Positions 36,350 through 44,937 of a stretch of 64,000 nt of DNA are shown in pieces. The notes below the pieces were generated by a model, which was given only the letters and a program-made list of their open reading frames with translations, had not been told where the DNA came from and did not search any database. Position 1 is the first letter of the stretch. Each line of letters begins with the position of its first letter. Source of the stretch: KBS-96 sp963722585 (GTDB lineage: Bacteria; Acidobacteriota; Terriglobia; Bryobacterales; Bryobacteraceae); the NCBI GenBank assembly GCA_963722585.1, contig CAVRNU010000039.1:1-64000 (forward strand). The letters run 5' to 3'. The translations under genes were made by a program, and so were the position numbers.

Positions 36350-37068
36350 TCGCCCAAACGATAGTTTCCGTTTTCATCTGTTGTTTCGAAGCGCACGACT
36401 GACAGTCCCCGCGAAAAGAATTTGTTAAACGAATCGCCAACGTCGATTTGAACCTGCCTGGCCCGCGCCGGATCGGCGCGGCGCAGTTCGGCAATATTCG
36501 CAGGTACGGCGACAGTCCCCTTGATTGCGATGGAATCGTCGGGCTCTCCGCTCAAGACTCTACAAACGTGATCGGAGTTAATCCACCATTCAGCCGTGCA
36601 TCGGTCGGTGGGCAGCCCGCTGTGAAGATGGCTGCTGGTCGATCCATATTGGTTGCGGACGAAGCGGCGCACGATCGCCCCAAGCCGCTCGATGTTGAAG
36701 TAGGCATTCTTCAATTCCAGTGGATCGAAGGTCCATTCGATGAGATCGATACCGCGTTCGAGAGCCTCCTCGCGCTGTTTCAGTTTCATATGCCGTCCCA
36801 GGCCGCCGTTGCGGTATTCGGGAAGCACTCCCAACATATGGCTGTGAAGGTAGTATTTGCCGCGAGGCTTCAGTCCTGGAATAGCGAGGCAAAAAGCCAC
36901 CATTTTTGATTCGTCAAAAGCGCCGAGCACCTGGCCGCCGATCTTGCCCGCGACCACGAAAAGGCGCAGAGGCAGAAGCTCCACGTCGGCGAATCCCCAG
37001 ATTTCCTTCTGCAGGTCGATTGCGTTCGCAAATTCGCCGTGCTTCGTCAACTGTCGGATTTCAACCAT
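36334..37068 (-). CDS. GNAT-superfamily acyltransferase (COG3375-like), partner of the racemase
   Basis: The 244-residue protein carries the acyl-CoA-binding pattern HSHMLGVLPEYRNGGLGRHMKLKQREEAL in its N-terminal half, then WTFDPLELKNAYFNIERLG. This matches the COG3375 group of GNAT proteins. Members beside NSAR genes are known to N-succinylate D-amino acids, after which the racemase and a desuccinylase yield L-amino acids. The stop overlaps the start of the enolase-superfamily gene by 16 bases, so the two are translationally linked. No desuccinylase is visible close by. Confidence 0.8.
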   Translation of the reverse strand: MVEIRQLTKHGEFANAIDLQKEIWGFADVELLPLRLFVVAGKIGGQVLGAFDESKMVAFCLAIPGLKPRGKYYLHSHMLGVLPEYRNGGLGRHMKLKQREEALERGIDLIEWTFDPLELKNAYFNIERLGAIVRRFVRNQYGSTSSHLHSGLPTDRCTAEWWINSDHVCRVLSGEPDDSIAIKGTVAVPANIAELRRADPARARQVQIDVGDSFNKFFSRGLSVVRFETTDENGNYRLGEWAIE

Positions 37069-37108
37069 GCTTCGTGTTTGGCGACGCCGCGAGCAAAAGC
37101 TTCGCCTA

Positions 37109-37723
37109 CTACGTCCATATTTTTACCAGCGGGACGCCGCGATGGCATAAATCACAACTTGCGGCATCGCGATAGTAGACTGCGTCGAGTTTCGCCAGGT
37201 AGACAAGCGGAATGGAACCAAAAGTAGCCACCGACGGATTGGGCTGGTAAACGGCTACTGCGATTCCGACGACGCTCGCTTGATTGGACTCGACCAACCG
37301 CTTGAGCTGAGCAATCCGACGGCCGGTGCGCAGAATGCTGTCGACCAGAAGAACTTTCTCTCCGGGAATCTGTTCGAGAAACTGCCGGAAGCGGAGCGAT
37401 CCATCGGGAGAGGCCTGCTCGGCCCAATAAACCTGGTGAGCGCGCAGGGCCTCGCAAAGTCCGTAAGCGATGGGGAGTCCGCCAATTGTAGGGCATACGA
37501 TTGAAAGCTCCTTGATCATGGCACGCAGTTCCGCGTCGGCCCGTAGACGGCGGCTTAGCCCGACACTTAAGATTTTGGCGTTTTGAAAATAGCGGAAGGC
37601 GAGCGCCACCTGTAAATATTCGTTCGCGTGCATTCCGTCGGGATATTCGAAATGTCCATCGCGCAAAGCGCCTGTTTCTTTGAGCAGCGCGACGACATCT
37701 TCGTTTGAAGGTATGAGGTTCAT
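37109..37723 (-). CDS. Phosphoribosyltransferase-like protein (orotate PRTase type)
   Basis: The 204-residue protein has a type I PRTase layout. The PRPP loop is recognisable but altered: VLLVDSILRTGRRI in place of V-x-x-E-D-V-x-T-T-G-G-S. The N-terminal hood (ALRDGHFEYPDGMHANEYLQVALAFR) resembles orotate phosphoribosyltransferase. The loss of one of the paired acidic residues leaves substrate and activity uncertain. CDLCHRG near the C-terminus is a possible metal site. It lies 9 bases after the sugar transferase and 40 bases before the GNAT gene on the same strand. Confidence 0.75.
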   Translation of the reverse strand: MNLIPSNEDVVALLKETGALRDGHFEYPDGMHANEYLQVALAFRYFQNAKILSVGLSRRLRADAELRAMIKELSIVCPTIGGLPIAYGLCEALRAHQVYWAEQASPDGSLRFRQFLEQIPGEKVLLVDSILRTGRRIAQLKRLVESNQASVVGIAVAVYQPNPSVATFGSIPLVYLAKLDAVYYRDAASCDLCHRGVPLVKIWT

Positions 37724-37732
37724 AAGAGCCGG

Positions 37733-39100
37733 CTAATAAGCGCCCCGGCCAGTCAGCACATAGGGGATACTTTTCAAAATAATTTTGAGATCGAGCAGCA
37801 GCGACCAGTTATCGATGTACTCCATATCCATTTTCATCCACGTGTCGAAATCGAGCTTGTCACGGCCGCGGACAGCCCACAAACAAGTGAGGCCGGGACG
37901 CATGCGCAGGCGCCGCCGCTGCCAGCGCTCATAGTGATCGACTTCGGAAGGGACTGCAGGGCGCGGGCCAACGATAGACATGTCTCCGCGAAAAACGTTG
38001 AAGAACTGCGGCAGCTCGTCGATGGAAAATTTTCTGAGCCATTTCCCGATGGGAGTAAAGCGGGGGTCGTGTGGGATCTTGAAAGCCGTTGTCTTTTCGT
38101 TCAGATGTGCGATTTCAGCTTTCAATTCCTCGGCATTTCGTACCATCGAGCGGAATTTATAGAACTGGAAATGGCGTCCGTTGAGCCCGCAGCGAAGCTG
38201 CTTGAAAATGACGGGGCCTGGCGATGTCAGATGTATCAGGATGGCAATGAGCGCTAAAAATGGCGAGCAGACAATGAGAACTGCTAACGAGATTACGATA
38301 TCGAATGCGCGCTTAAAGACCAGGCGCAAGTCATCGTCCGGCGCCGCGGAGAAGGTGAGGAGCGGGGCTGTTCCGAAACGGTCGAGCGTCATGCGGCTAT
38401 TAACATGAGGGAAAAAGTCGGCGGCAACTCGCGTCCGTATGCCCTCCTCGTCGCAAAGCAAGAAAGTGTCTTCCAGGCTGGGCAAGCTTTCGCTATTCAC
38501 GCGAAAGATCACTTCATCGATTATCTGCCGTTGGACAAGGACTGGAAGGCGGCTTCCGCACTCTTCGGCGGTAAAAACGCCGGCCAGTTGAATTCGGAAG
38601 GGCGAGCCTTCAACGAGTTGAGCTCCGAGCTGAGCGGCGGAAGGGGCGGCCCCGACGACTATCACGTGATAGGGCCTGCCAAATTCGCGAAGAAAGAGGC
38701 GTACGATGCGCTTGGAGTTAATGCGGAATAGGCCCAACAGGATGAGCGCATAAAAAAACAGGAAGAACAGGAAGCTGCGGCTTAGGTCCCAACGTGCGAA
38801 ATATTCAAAAAGCACGACACACGCTGTGCCGAGCACGCACTGCCGGACCGTTGCGCGGACTATACGTGTCCATTGCGCTGAATCGAGATGCTCGTATATG
38901 CGGGAAGATACCGCGATAGCGAGCCACGACAAAATTGTGATAGCCAAGAGAGTGACCCGGCGCTCGATTGACAGGAAGAATTCACGCTCGAGGCTCAGAT
39001 TGAAGCGCGTCGCATATGCCAGAAAGAAAGCGATGCTGACGAGCGCCAGGTCGGTTAGAGCAAGAGCAAGACCAACCTTTTTGCGTTGATAGGCAAACAC
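37733..39100 (-). CDS. Exopolysaccharide polyprenyl-phosphate sugar transferase (WbaP/WcaJ type)
   Basis: Four to five N-terminal TM helices and a CoA-binding-like middle region lead to the C-terminal bacterial sugar transferase domain. Signatures are FKRAFDIVISLAVLIVCSPFLAL, SPGPVIFKQLRCGLNGRHF, YKFRSM, WLRKFSIDELPQFFNVFRGDMSIVGPRPA and LRMRPGLTCLWAV. It would attach the first sugar phosphate to undecaprenyl phosphate. The open frame reaches an ATG at 39178, but the first ~14 codons of that version are encoded by a twin-hairpin intergenic repeat. I therefore prefer the GTG at 39100, just before the first TM helix. A full polysaccharide cluster is not present here. Confidence 0.88.
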   Translation of the reverse strand: MFAYQRKKVGLALALTDLALVSIAFFLAYATRFNLSLEREFFLSIERRVTLLAITILSWLAIAVSSRIYEHLDSAQWTRIVRATVRQCVLGTACVVLFEYFARWDLSRSFLFFLFFYALILLGLFRINSKRIVRLFLREFGRPYHVIVVGAAPSAAQLGAQLVEGSPFRIQLAGVFTAEECGSRLPVLVQRQIIDEVIFRVNSESLPSLEDTFLLCDEEGIRTRVAADFFPHVNSRMTLDRFGTAPLLTFSAAPDDDLRLVFKRAFDIVISLAVLIVCSPFLALIAILIHLTSPGPVIFKQLRCGLNGRHFQFYKFRSMVRNAEELKAEIAHLNEKTTAFKIPHDPRFTPIGKWLRKFSIDELPQFFNVFRGDMSIVGPRPAVPSEVDHYERWQRRRLRMRPGLTCLWAVRGRDKLDFDTWMKMDMEYIDNWSLLLDLKIILKSIPYVLTGRGAY

Positions 39101-39137
39101 TTTCGGGTTCAGAATAGCAGACGGAGCGTGCTTTACT

Positions 39138-39173
39138 GGCGGGTTGACAACCCGCCGCAGGCTGCCAGCCTGC
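39138..39173. repeat. Twin-hairpin intergenic element (copy 1)
   Basis: Two perfect hairpins abut with no gap: GGCGGGTT-GAC-AACCCGCC (39138-39156) and GCAGGCT-GCC-AGCCTGC (39157-39173). It sits between the cupin and sugar transferase genes. A structurally similar pair occurs at 51532-51567. It resembles REP-like dispersed palindromes. Confidence 0.6.
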
Positions 39174-39187
39174 CCCACAAAATGCCG

Positions 39188-39658
39188 TTATTCGGTTACT
39201 TTCACGACGAAATAGGTGATGCTGTGACCGAGTGCGATGAGCATCTGATGCGGCGTGTTCGGCTGAATGTGAACCACGTCGCCCGGGCCGAGCTTCCGCG
39301 TTGTGCCCCCCTCGATGCCGGTTCCGCGCACTTCGTTAGGCTGAGTGTTCTGGGGCTTCACCATCTTGCCGCCAGTGATAATAGAGCAATCGCCTTCCAC
39401 TACGAAGAAAACGTCGGCATCTTTCGTATGAAGCTCCGACGATCCGGTGGCTTCCCGGTGAGCGATCATCGTCAGGCTATTGCCGTAGCGCGTCAGCGTC
39501 TCTCCGGCGAACGCGCCGCCCTTCTTTTTACTTTCGGCACCCAGCTTGGCGGCAAGTTGTTTCAAATCGGCGGACGAAAATACATCGACCGCATTCTGGC
39601 CATTCAGTAGAAAAGCGCTGCAAAACGCGGACAAGAGAGCAAATTTAAGCGTGATCAT
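39188..39658 (-). CDS. Secreted cupin-domain protein
   Basis: The 156-residue protein has a signal peptide (MITLKFALLSAFCSAFLLNGQ) and a single cupin barrel. Cupin motif 1 is approximated by ELHTKDADVFFVVEGDCSIITGG and motif 2 by LGPGDVVHIQPNTPHQMLIA, leaving His ligands for one metal ion. Catalytic activity and substrate are not known. It lies between the PQQ dehydrogenase and the sugar transferase on the same strand. Confidence 0.82.
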   Translation of the reverse strand: MITLKFALLSAFCSAFLLNGQNAVDVFSSADLKQLAAKLGAESKKKGGAFAGETLTRYGNSLTMIAHREATGSSELHTKDADVFFVVEGDCSIITGGKMVKPQNTQPNEVRGTGIEGGTTRKLGPGDVVHIQPNTPHQMLIALGHSITYFVVKVTE

Positions 39659-39718
39659 TTCTCAAACGGCTCACACTATCATACTTGCGTTCCGCTTCCA
39701 GTGCGGCGCCATTTACTC

Positions 39719-41314
39719 TCATTGCCCGGCGCTGTTGGGAAGCGCAAACGAATACAGCGAGTCACCCGCTCCAAACAGCACAAATTGGCGCCCGTCGAGC
39801 ATATAAGTGATTGGTCCATTCGTAGTGTTCTGCCCCACTCGGACGTGCCACAACGTCTTACCAGTATCCGAATCGAGCCCCAGCAAGTTACCCGACGTGT
39901 CGCCCGCAAATAGAAGGCTTGCCCGCGTGCTTAACAAACCTCCAAAGCTCATTGCGCCGGCACTGCTGATGTCATGTCGCCACTTAACCTGGCCGGTCCG
40001 GTAATCAATCGCCTGCAGTACGCTCGAGAAGGTTAAAAAATCATCGCGCCCCGCGTAGCCTTCGGGCTTGCCCACTGCCGTGTAGTAAAAGACGCTATAG
40101 TTCTGTGAAGCGTTGACGTAAAACAGGCCTTTCGACGGATCGTAAGTTGGCGCAAACCAGTTGGTCGCGCCGTTTGAACTCGGACTCACCAGTGTGCCGT
40201 CTCGCGTCGGTTCTTTCTTCGGATTGGGAATGGGTTGCCCTCGTGAATCGACGCCTTTTGCCCAGTTATTCTCCATAAACGGAGCCGTCACCAAATTCTT
40301 GCCCGTCTTCCGATCCAGCACAAAGAAGTACCCATTGCGGCTCGCCTGCGCTAGCATCTGACGATGCACTCCGTTCAGCTCGCCATCGAACAATACCGGC
40401 GTCTGCACGGCATCCCAGTCGTGCGTATCATGGGGCGAAGGTTGAAACGCCCACACGAGTTTTCCCGTGTCCGGATCGAGCGCCACAATCGAACATGTCC
40501 ACAAGTTATCGCCTTTTCGCGCCGCCCCCGCATGCACGGGATTGGGGTTGCCGGTTGTCCAATACAGCAGGTGAAGCTCCGGGTCATAAGTTCCAGGCAT
40601 CCACGTCATGCCGCCCCCATGCCGCATCGCTTCCGTGCCGGGCCACGTCTCCGATCCCGGCTGGCCGGGCAACGGTTCCGTATCCCAGCGCCACTGGACC
40701 GCGCCTGTCTCGGGATCGCGAGCTTCCAGAAATCCGGGGTTATCGAGTGAATCGCCACCCACGCCCACAATGATTCGGTTGCCCACCACTAACGGAGCCA
40801 TGGTGCAGAAATATTCGGCTTTCACGTCAGCAATCGTCTTTCGCCAGCGCTCGGTGCCATCCTTAGCATTTATCGATATCAGGTTGCAGTCTGGCGATTC
40901 GAAGTACAGCCAGTCGCCATACATGCCCACACCGCGGCTGCCGATATGCACGCCCGGGTTGTCCGGATACTTGTAATGCCATATCTCGCTTCCCGTGCGC
41001 GCGTCAACGGCCCAGACATTATCCGGCATCGTAAAATACAACACGTCTTTCACGAGCAGTGGCGTTGACTTAATGGAACCGGCAAAGCCGGTAATTCCTG
41101 GGTTACTCGACCTGTAAACCCACTGCAACGCCAGATTTTTCACGTTTGATCTGTCGATCTGCGTTAGCGGACTGTTCCGGCGCCCCGAATAATCTCCGTT
41201 ATACGTTGGCCAAGCATCAGGCGGCGGATTCTTCAATATATCGGGATTCAGCTCCTGCGCCAAAATCGCAGAGCTGAGGCAAAGCGCCGCCAGCCATACT
41301 CGCCCAAACGTCAT
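39719..41314 (-). CDS. PQQ-dependent quinoprotein dehydrogenase (alcohol/sugar type)
   Basis: The 531-residue periplasmic protein has a signal peptide ending near LAQEL and an eight-bladed propeller with tryptophan-docking repeats. Examples are WPTYNGDYSGRRNSPLTQID, AVDARTGSEIWHYKYPDN, GAVQWRWDTEPLPGQPGSETW and IDYRTGQVKWRHDI. This is the soluble PQQ alcohol dehydrogenase architecture. Adjacent vicinal Cys and the substrate cannot be judged with certainty. The start codon overlaps the end of the cytochrome c gene by 4 bases, so that cytochrome is its probable electron acceptor. No pqq biosynthesis genes are in the window. Confidence 0.9.
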   Translation of the reverse strand: MTFGRVWLAALCLSSAILAQELNPDILKNPPPDAWPTYNGDYSGRRNSPLTQIDRSNVKNLALQWVYRSSNPGITGFAGSIKSTPLLVKDVLYFTMPDNVWAVDARTGSEIWHYKYPDNPGVHIGSRGVGMYGDWLYFESPDCNLISINAKDGTERWRKTIADVKAEYFCTMAPLVVGNRIIVGVGGDSLDNPGFLEARDPETGAVQWRWDTEPLPGQPGSETWPGTEAMRHGGGMTWMPGTYDPELHLLYWTTGNPNPVHAGAARKGDNLWTCSIVALDPDTGKLVWAFQPSPHDTHDWDAVQTPVLFDGELNGVHRQMLAQASRNGYFFVLDRKTGKNLVTAPFMENNWAKGVDSRGQPIPNPKKEPTRDGTLVSPSSNGATNWFAPTYDPSKGLFYVNASQNYSVFYYTAVGKPEGYAGRDDFLTFSSVLQAIDYRTGQVKWRHDISSAGAMSFGGLLSTRASLLFAGDTSGNLLGLDSDTGKTLWHVRVGQNTTNGPITYMLDGRQFVLFGAGDSLYSFALPNSAGQ

Positions 41315-42156
41315 TTCAAAGTCTCCAGATACGCCAAAAGATTGTGCATATCGCTATCGCTGTATCTCGCGAGTTGCTCGCGGTGAAAACTCATCGGATC
41401 TTGTATCTCGAGATGCGCACCGTCCAGAGGGAACGACCGATGCCATCCGGCGGTGTCTCTCATCTCCACATTGAATTCATCAACGCGCACTAATATCCCC
41501 GAGACAGTCTCTCCGGAGGGCAATCGAATTGTTACCTTGGCGGGAGGAAGCGGCTTGCTCGCCTTGCCCATAAACGTGTCCAACAGCGAAGGCCCCGGCG
41601 ACAGAAAGCGCCGCTGCAGATCCGCCGGCTCAAACCGTCTCGCAATCCCCGCCAGATCTCCACTCGGAGAATGGCACGTGGAACACTTGCCCTCGCCATT
41701 GAAGTAGGCTTCGCCAGCCTTCGCGTTACCGGTGAGCAGCCCCTGAATCACGTAGGCAAAGCGGTTCGACGTCTCCTCTTTGCGCAGCCGCAAAAATGCC
41801 GAGATGTCCGCAATCTGTTCCTTGGTGAGCGCCGGAAACGCAGGCATCCCGCGATCCGGGCGTCCGTTATGAATCACCGGTCCGATGAGACTGCCGCCTT
41901 CATCGTGCAGAACTAACTGCGAACGAATCAGGTCCGGCGCGCTCTTGCCGGCCGCGTCTGCGCCGTGACAAAAGCCGCACGTTGGCGCGAAAATCTTCTG
42001 TCCCCGCGCTGCCGCCGCCGTATCAATCTTCTCCGGCCCACCAAACATCGCGCCTGCATCGGGCTTTTTCTGCGCTCGTGCCGCCTGATCCTGTGCCCAG
42101 GCGAGGCCACTCGCAAGCGCCATGAGCGCCACCACTCGGTTGAAATGATGCTGCAT
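41311..42156 (-). CDS. Periplasmic di-heme c-type cytochrome
   Basis: The 281-residue protein has a signal peptide ending near AWAQDQ and one full cytochrome c domain with heme site C60-G-F-C63-H64. Its axial Met is likely in RGMPAFPALT. A second site, C158-S-T-C161-H162, starts a shorter domain. The C-terminal half has a beta-rich module (VTIRLPSGETVSGILVRVDEFNVEM) as in other PQQ-dehydrogenase partners. It is translationally coupled to the PQQ dehydrogenase and should take electrons from it. Confidence 0.93.
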   Translation of the reverse strand: MQHHFNRVVALMALASGLAWAQDQAARAQKKPDAGAMFGGPEKIDTAAAARGQKIFAPTCGFCHGADAAGKSAPDLIRSQLVLHDEGGSLIGPVIHNGRPDRGMPAFPALTKEQIADISAFLRLRKEETSNRFAYVIQGLLTGNAKAGEAYFNGEGKCSTCHSPSGDLAGIARRFEPADLQRRFLSPGPSLLDTFMGKASKPLPPAKVTIRLPSGETVSGILVRVDEFNVEMRDTAGWHRSFPLDGAHLEIQDPMSFHREQLARYSDSDMHNLLAYLETLK

Positions 42157-42174
42157 ATTGCTCGGGTCCTTCTC

Positions 42175-43047
42175 TCAAGCTTTCAGGTTCTTGAGATAGT
42201 CATAATCGACTTTGATTGCTTCTAAGGCCGGCATCTCGGTAAAGGGTGGTTCCTGCTCCACGTAGATGGCGCGAATCTTCACGCTTTTTGCGGCGGCGAA
42301 GATTCTGGTGTAGTCCACAGCTCCGCGCCCTAATTCGGTTGGAACCGGCGCGCCGGGGTCCTTGACCATTAAAGTGGTACGTGGCGTGAAGCCTTTCTGG
42401 AAGTCCTTCATGTGCAGCAGGCGATAGCGATCCGGATATTTAGTCAGGTAGGTGACCGGGTCGTGGCCGGCAACAGTCATCCAGCCGCAATCCAGTTCTA
42501 ACTTCACCAGTTCGGGATCGGTCAGGCGAAGAAATTCATCGTAACCCGTCACCCTCCCATAGGATTTAAATTCGAAATTGTGATTGTGATAGCCGAGCTG
42601 CAGTCCGAATTTTTTTGTCTGCTCCCCGATCTTGTTGAACTGCTCGGCATTCCACTTCCAGTCGTCGAGCGTGAGGCCCTGTATGAGCGATAGAAAGAAG
42701 GCCATCTGATTACTTCCAGTTTGGCTACCGAAGCGTGAGGGGTCGGCAACCCAGGGCACGGTGACGATCATGTACTCTTCCCCGAACTCTTTCGCCAGAT
42801 CGATCTTCGGCTGAAGATTGCTCATAAGATCCGGCAGCATGTAGTGTCCGGAAGGGTTCTTCAGGCCGGCATCCTGGAGCCCTTTCAGCAGGTCCTTCGC
42901 GGAAGTCTTGCCTATTGGGGACAATTCGACTTCTTCGTAGCCGATCGCGGCGATCCGTTTCAGCGTGCCGGCAGGATCGGCGTCCATCTCGTTGCCGACG
43001 GTATAGAGCTGAAGGCCGATTGGCAGGCCCAGGGGATTTGCATTCAT
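42175..43047 (-). CDS. Sugar phosphate isomerase/epimerase-like TIM-barrel protein
   Basis: The 290-residue protein belongs to the xylose-isomerase-like AP endonuclease 2 superfamily. Visible elements are LPIGLQLYTVGNEM, AAIGYEEVELSP, GLQLGYHNHNFEF and KLELDCGWMTVAGHD, followed by RYRLLHMKDF. These supply the usual His, Glu, Asp and His metal ligands. No signal peptide is present from this start. It lies 18 bases upstream of the cytochrome c gene and 106 bases after the TetR gene, suggesting part of a sugar-oxidation unit. The actual sugar is unknown. Confidence 0.88.
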   Translation of the reverse strand: MNANPLGLPIGLQLYTVGNEMDADPAGTLKRIAAIGYEEVELSPIGKTSAKDLLKGLQDAGLKNPSGHYMLPDLMSNLQPKIDLAKEFGEEYMIVTVPWVADPSRFGSQTGSNQMAFFLSLIQGLTLDDWKWNAEQFNKIGEQTKKFGLQLGYHNHNFEFKSYGRVTGYDEFLRLTDPELVKLELDCGWMTVAGHDPVTYLTKYPDRYRLLHMKDFQKGFTPRTTLMVKDPGAPVPTELGRGAVDYTRIFAAAKSVKIRAIYVEQEPPFTEMPALEAIKVDYDYLKNLKA

Positions 43048-43153
43048 AGATTTCGTCTCGAGTAAGAATTGTGAAGCCGCGAAAGAAACTCCTGATATTT
43101 CTAGGAAAGCTCTGCGAGAGAAGTGTGTTCCAACATGTTTGATCTCGGAAATG

Positions 43154-43951
43154 TTATCTAATCCGCTTTTTGAAATTCAATGGCGCCTTCTTCAGGCGTG
43201 GTGTGCCGTAAGTTCCCGCGCGAAGCTGTATATCAGAAGCTATGCCGTTCAATATCCAGTTAAGCGCGCGTTCAAATGCTCGATCGTCAGGAAGTTCAGC
43301 GCCCATTTCAACAAAGCGAGCAACCTTAGGAAACTTTCCGGTAGCGAGAATCGCTCTCGAGAAAGATGGCTGCAGGCGGCTTGGTCGACGTTTTTCCTTG
43401 GACCCTGGCCTCGCCTGCTCGACTCGTTCCGCTGCAACAAAGCCATTCACAAAGACGAACAAAACTCCGAGGACTCGAATCGCGGCTCTCACATCCACGC
43501 CGAATTGCGAGAGACTGGCAAGCATCGACTCTAGATTCCGGATACACTCGGGTCCATATTCAGGATCAGCCGCATGGAGAAGGCTTACCCATGAGTGCTG
43601 CTTCAAACACCGGCGGCTTTCCCATGCAAAGTGGCTCAGCGCCTCGCGCCAGTCGGTGATAACCTCCGCGGGCCACTCGAAATCCGCGTAAGAAGCGTCC
43701 AACATCAAGTTCAGAAGATCGCGCTTGCTTGGAACGTAATGATATAACGCCATTGCGCTCGAATCCAGCTGTGCTGCGACGTTCCTGATAGACACAGCAG
43801 CCAAGCCGTCCTTATCGGCAATGGCTACTGCCGCGGCGACAATTCGCTCGCGTGTCAGACCATTACCGGCCCCCTGCTGGACAATCGTATTCCAAGTCGA
43901 GAAGGCGGCCACCTTTCGCTGGCTCGATCGCCTGGGAACTTTCTTTGACAT
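43154..43951 (-). CDS. TetR-family transcriptional regulator
   Basis: The HTH is clear: LTRERIVAAAVAIADKDGLAAVSIRNVAAQLDSSAMALYHYVPSKRDLLNLMLD. The long C-terminal half resembles the TetR_C_1 tetracycline-repressor-like ligand domain. The ATG at 43951 is preferred over a TTG at 43963. Two GTACARTGTA boxes lie in the 80-base gap to the divergent ThuA gene, so it probably represses thuA and itself. Control of the isomerase/cytochrome/PQQ cluster downstream is also possible. The inducer is unknown. Confidence 0.93.
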   Translation of the reverse strand: MSKKVPRRSSQRKVAAFSTWNTIVQQGAGNGLTRERIVAAAVAIADKDGLAAVSIRNVAAQLDSSAMALYHYVPSKRDLLNLMLDASYADFEWPAEVITDWREALSHFAWESRRCLKQHSWVSLLHAADPEYGPECIRNLESMLASLSQFGVDVRAAIRVLGVLFVFVNGFVAAERVEQARPGSKEKRRPSRLQPSFSRAILATGKFPKVARFVEMGAELPDDRAFERALNWILNGIASDIQLRAGTYGTPRLKKAPLNFKKRIR

Positions 43952-43966
43952 TTTCGAGATCAATCA

Positions 43967-43998
43967 GTACAGTGTATACCATATTCGTACAATGTACG
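43967..43998. promoter_or_regulatory. Tandem TetR-type operator boxes between tetR and thuA
   Basis: GTACAGTGTA (43967-43976) and GTACAATGTA (43987-43996) repeat with a spacing of exactly 20 bases, about two helical turns. The second is the core of a perfect 13-bp palindrome, CGTACA-A-TGTACG (43986-43998). They are 15 to 25 bases before the tetR ATG and 34 bases before the thuA start. Confidence 0.6.
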
Positions 43999-44031
43999 GA
44001 ATTAATTTAGACCCGACAGAAAGCAGGCGTC

Positions 44032-44892
44032 ATGAAGCGAATTGTTAAATGGTTCTCGCTCGCTCTGGCTGTCCTGATTCTTGCCTTCGCCAGCTATGTT
44101 GGATTCATCACGTACAGGGTTTACTACGGGAAGCACGTGTACGAAACAGTCCCGCCTCAAATACCAGCTCAGATACACGAACCCGCGATTCTGATCTTTT
44201 CGAAAACCAATGGTTTCCGAGACGACGATGCCGTTAGGGCCGCGAATGCGGCCCTTTCCGCAATTGCCAGGAGCCGCGGCTGGTCCGCATTCCTCACGGA
44301 AAACGGCGCCGCCTTCACTCCGGCGGTGTTAAGTCGCTTCAAGGCCACTGTCTGGAACAACACGAGCGGCGATGTGCTAACGCCTCAGCAGAAATCCGCG
44401 TTTCGGAAGTATATCGAGAGCGGCGGCGGTTTCGTTGGAATTCACGGGGCGGGCGGGGATCCGCGGTATGAATGGCGTTGGTATGTGGAAACACTGATTG
44501 GAGCGCAGTTCAAAGGGCATCCTTTAGACCCTCAATTTCAGCGGGCAACGATAGATATCGAAGATCGGGACGATCCTGCGACTCGCGATCTCGGCAAGGC
44601 GTGGACACGAATAGACGAGTGGTATTCGTTCGAGAGGAGCCCCAGAGGGAACGGTGTTCATGTGCTTGCAACGTTGGACGAAAATACTTATAGCCCCAAA
44701 ATGCTCTGGAAGGACATCCGAATGGGGCGTGACCATCCGATCATCTGGAAGCACTGCGTGGGGGAGGGCCGTGTTTTCTATTCCGCACTCGGCCATTCTG
44801 CGAGCACATATTCGGAACCCTTGCACTTGAAAGAGCTGGAAGGCGCGATTGCCTGGGCCGCCGCTCTCGAGGGACAGGGATGTGTCCAGTAA
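44032..44892 (+). CDS. ThuA-domain protein, membrane-anchored or secreted
   Basis: The 286-residue protein starts with a hydrophobic signal/anchor (FSLALAVLILAFASYVGFITY). The ThuA-like class I glutamine-amidotransferase fold follows: AILIFSKTNGFRDDDAV, FKATVWNNTSGDVLTP, GGGFVGIHGAGGD and a C-terminal HPIIWKHCVGEGRVFYSALGHSASTY. ThuA proteins are tied to trehalose or other sugar use, though their reaction is unsettled. It is divergent from tetR and likely its target. Neighbouring PQQ dehydrogenase and isomerase genes also point to sugar metabolism. Confidence 0.88.
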   Translation: MKRIVKWFSLALAVLILAFASYVGFITYRVYYGKHVYETVPPQIPAQIHEPAILIFSKTNGFRDDDAVRAANAALSAIARSRGWSAFLTENGAAFTPAVLSRFKATVWNNTSGDVLTPQQKSAFRKYIESGGGFVGIHGAGGDPRYEWRWYVETLIGAQFKGHPLDPQFQRATIDIEDRDDPATRDLGKAWTRIDEWYSFERSPRGNGVHVLATLDENTYSPKMLWKDIRMGRDHPIIWKHCVGEGRVFYSALGHSASTYSEPLHLKELEGAIAWAAALEGQGCVQ

Positions 44893-44937
44893 AGTTTTCA
44901 GAGTGAGGAACAAATGACCAGCTCAGGCTTCGATCAG

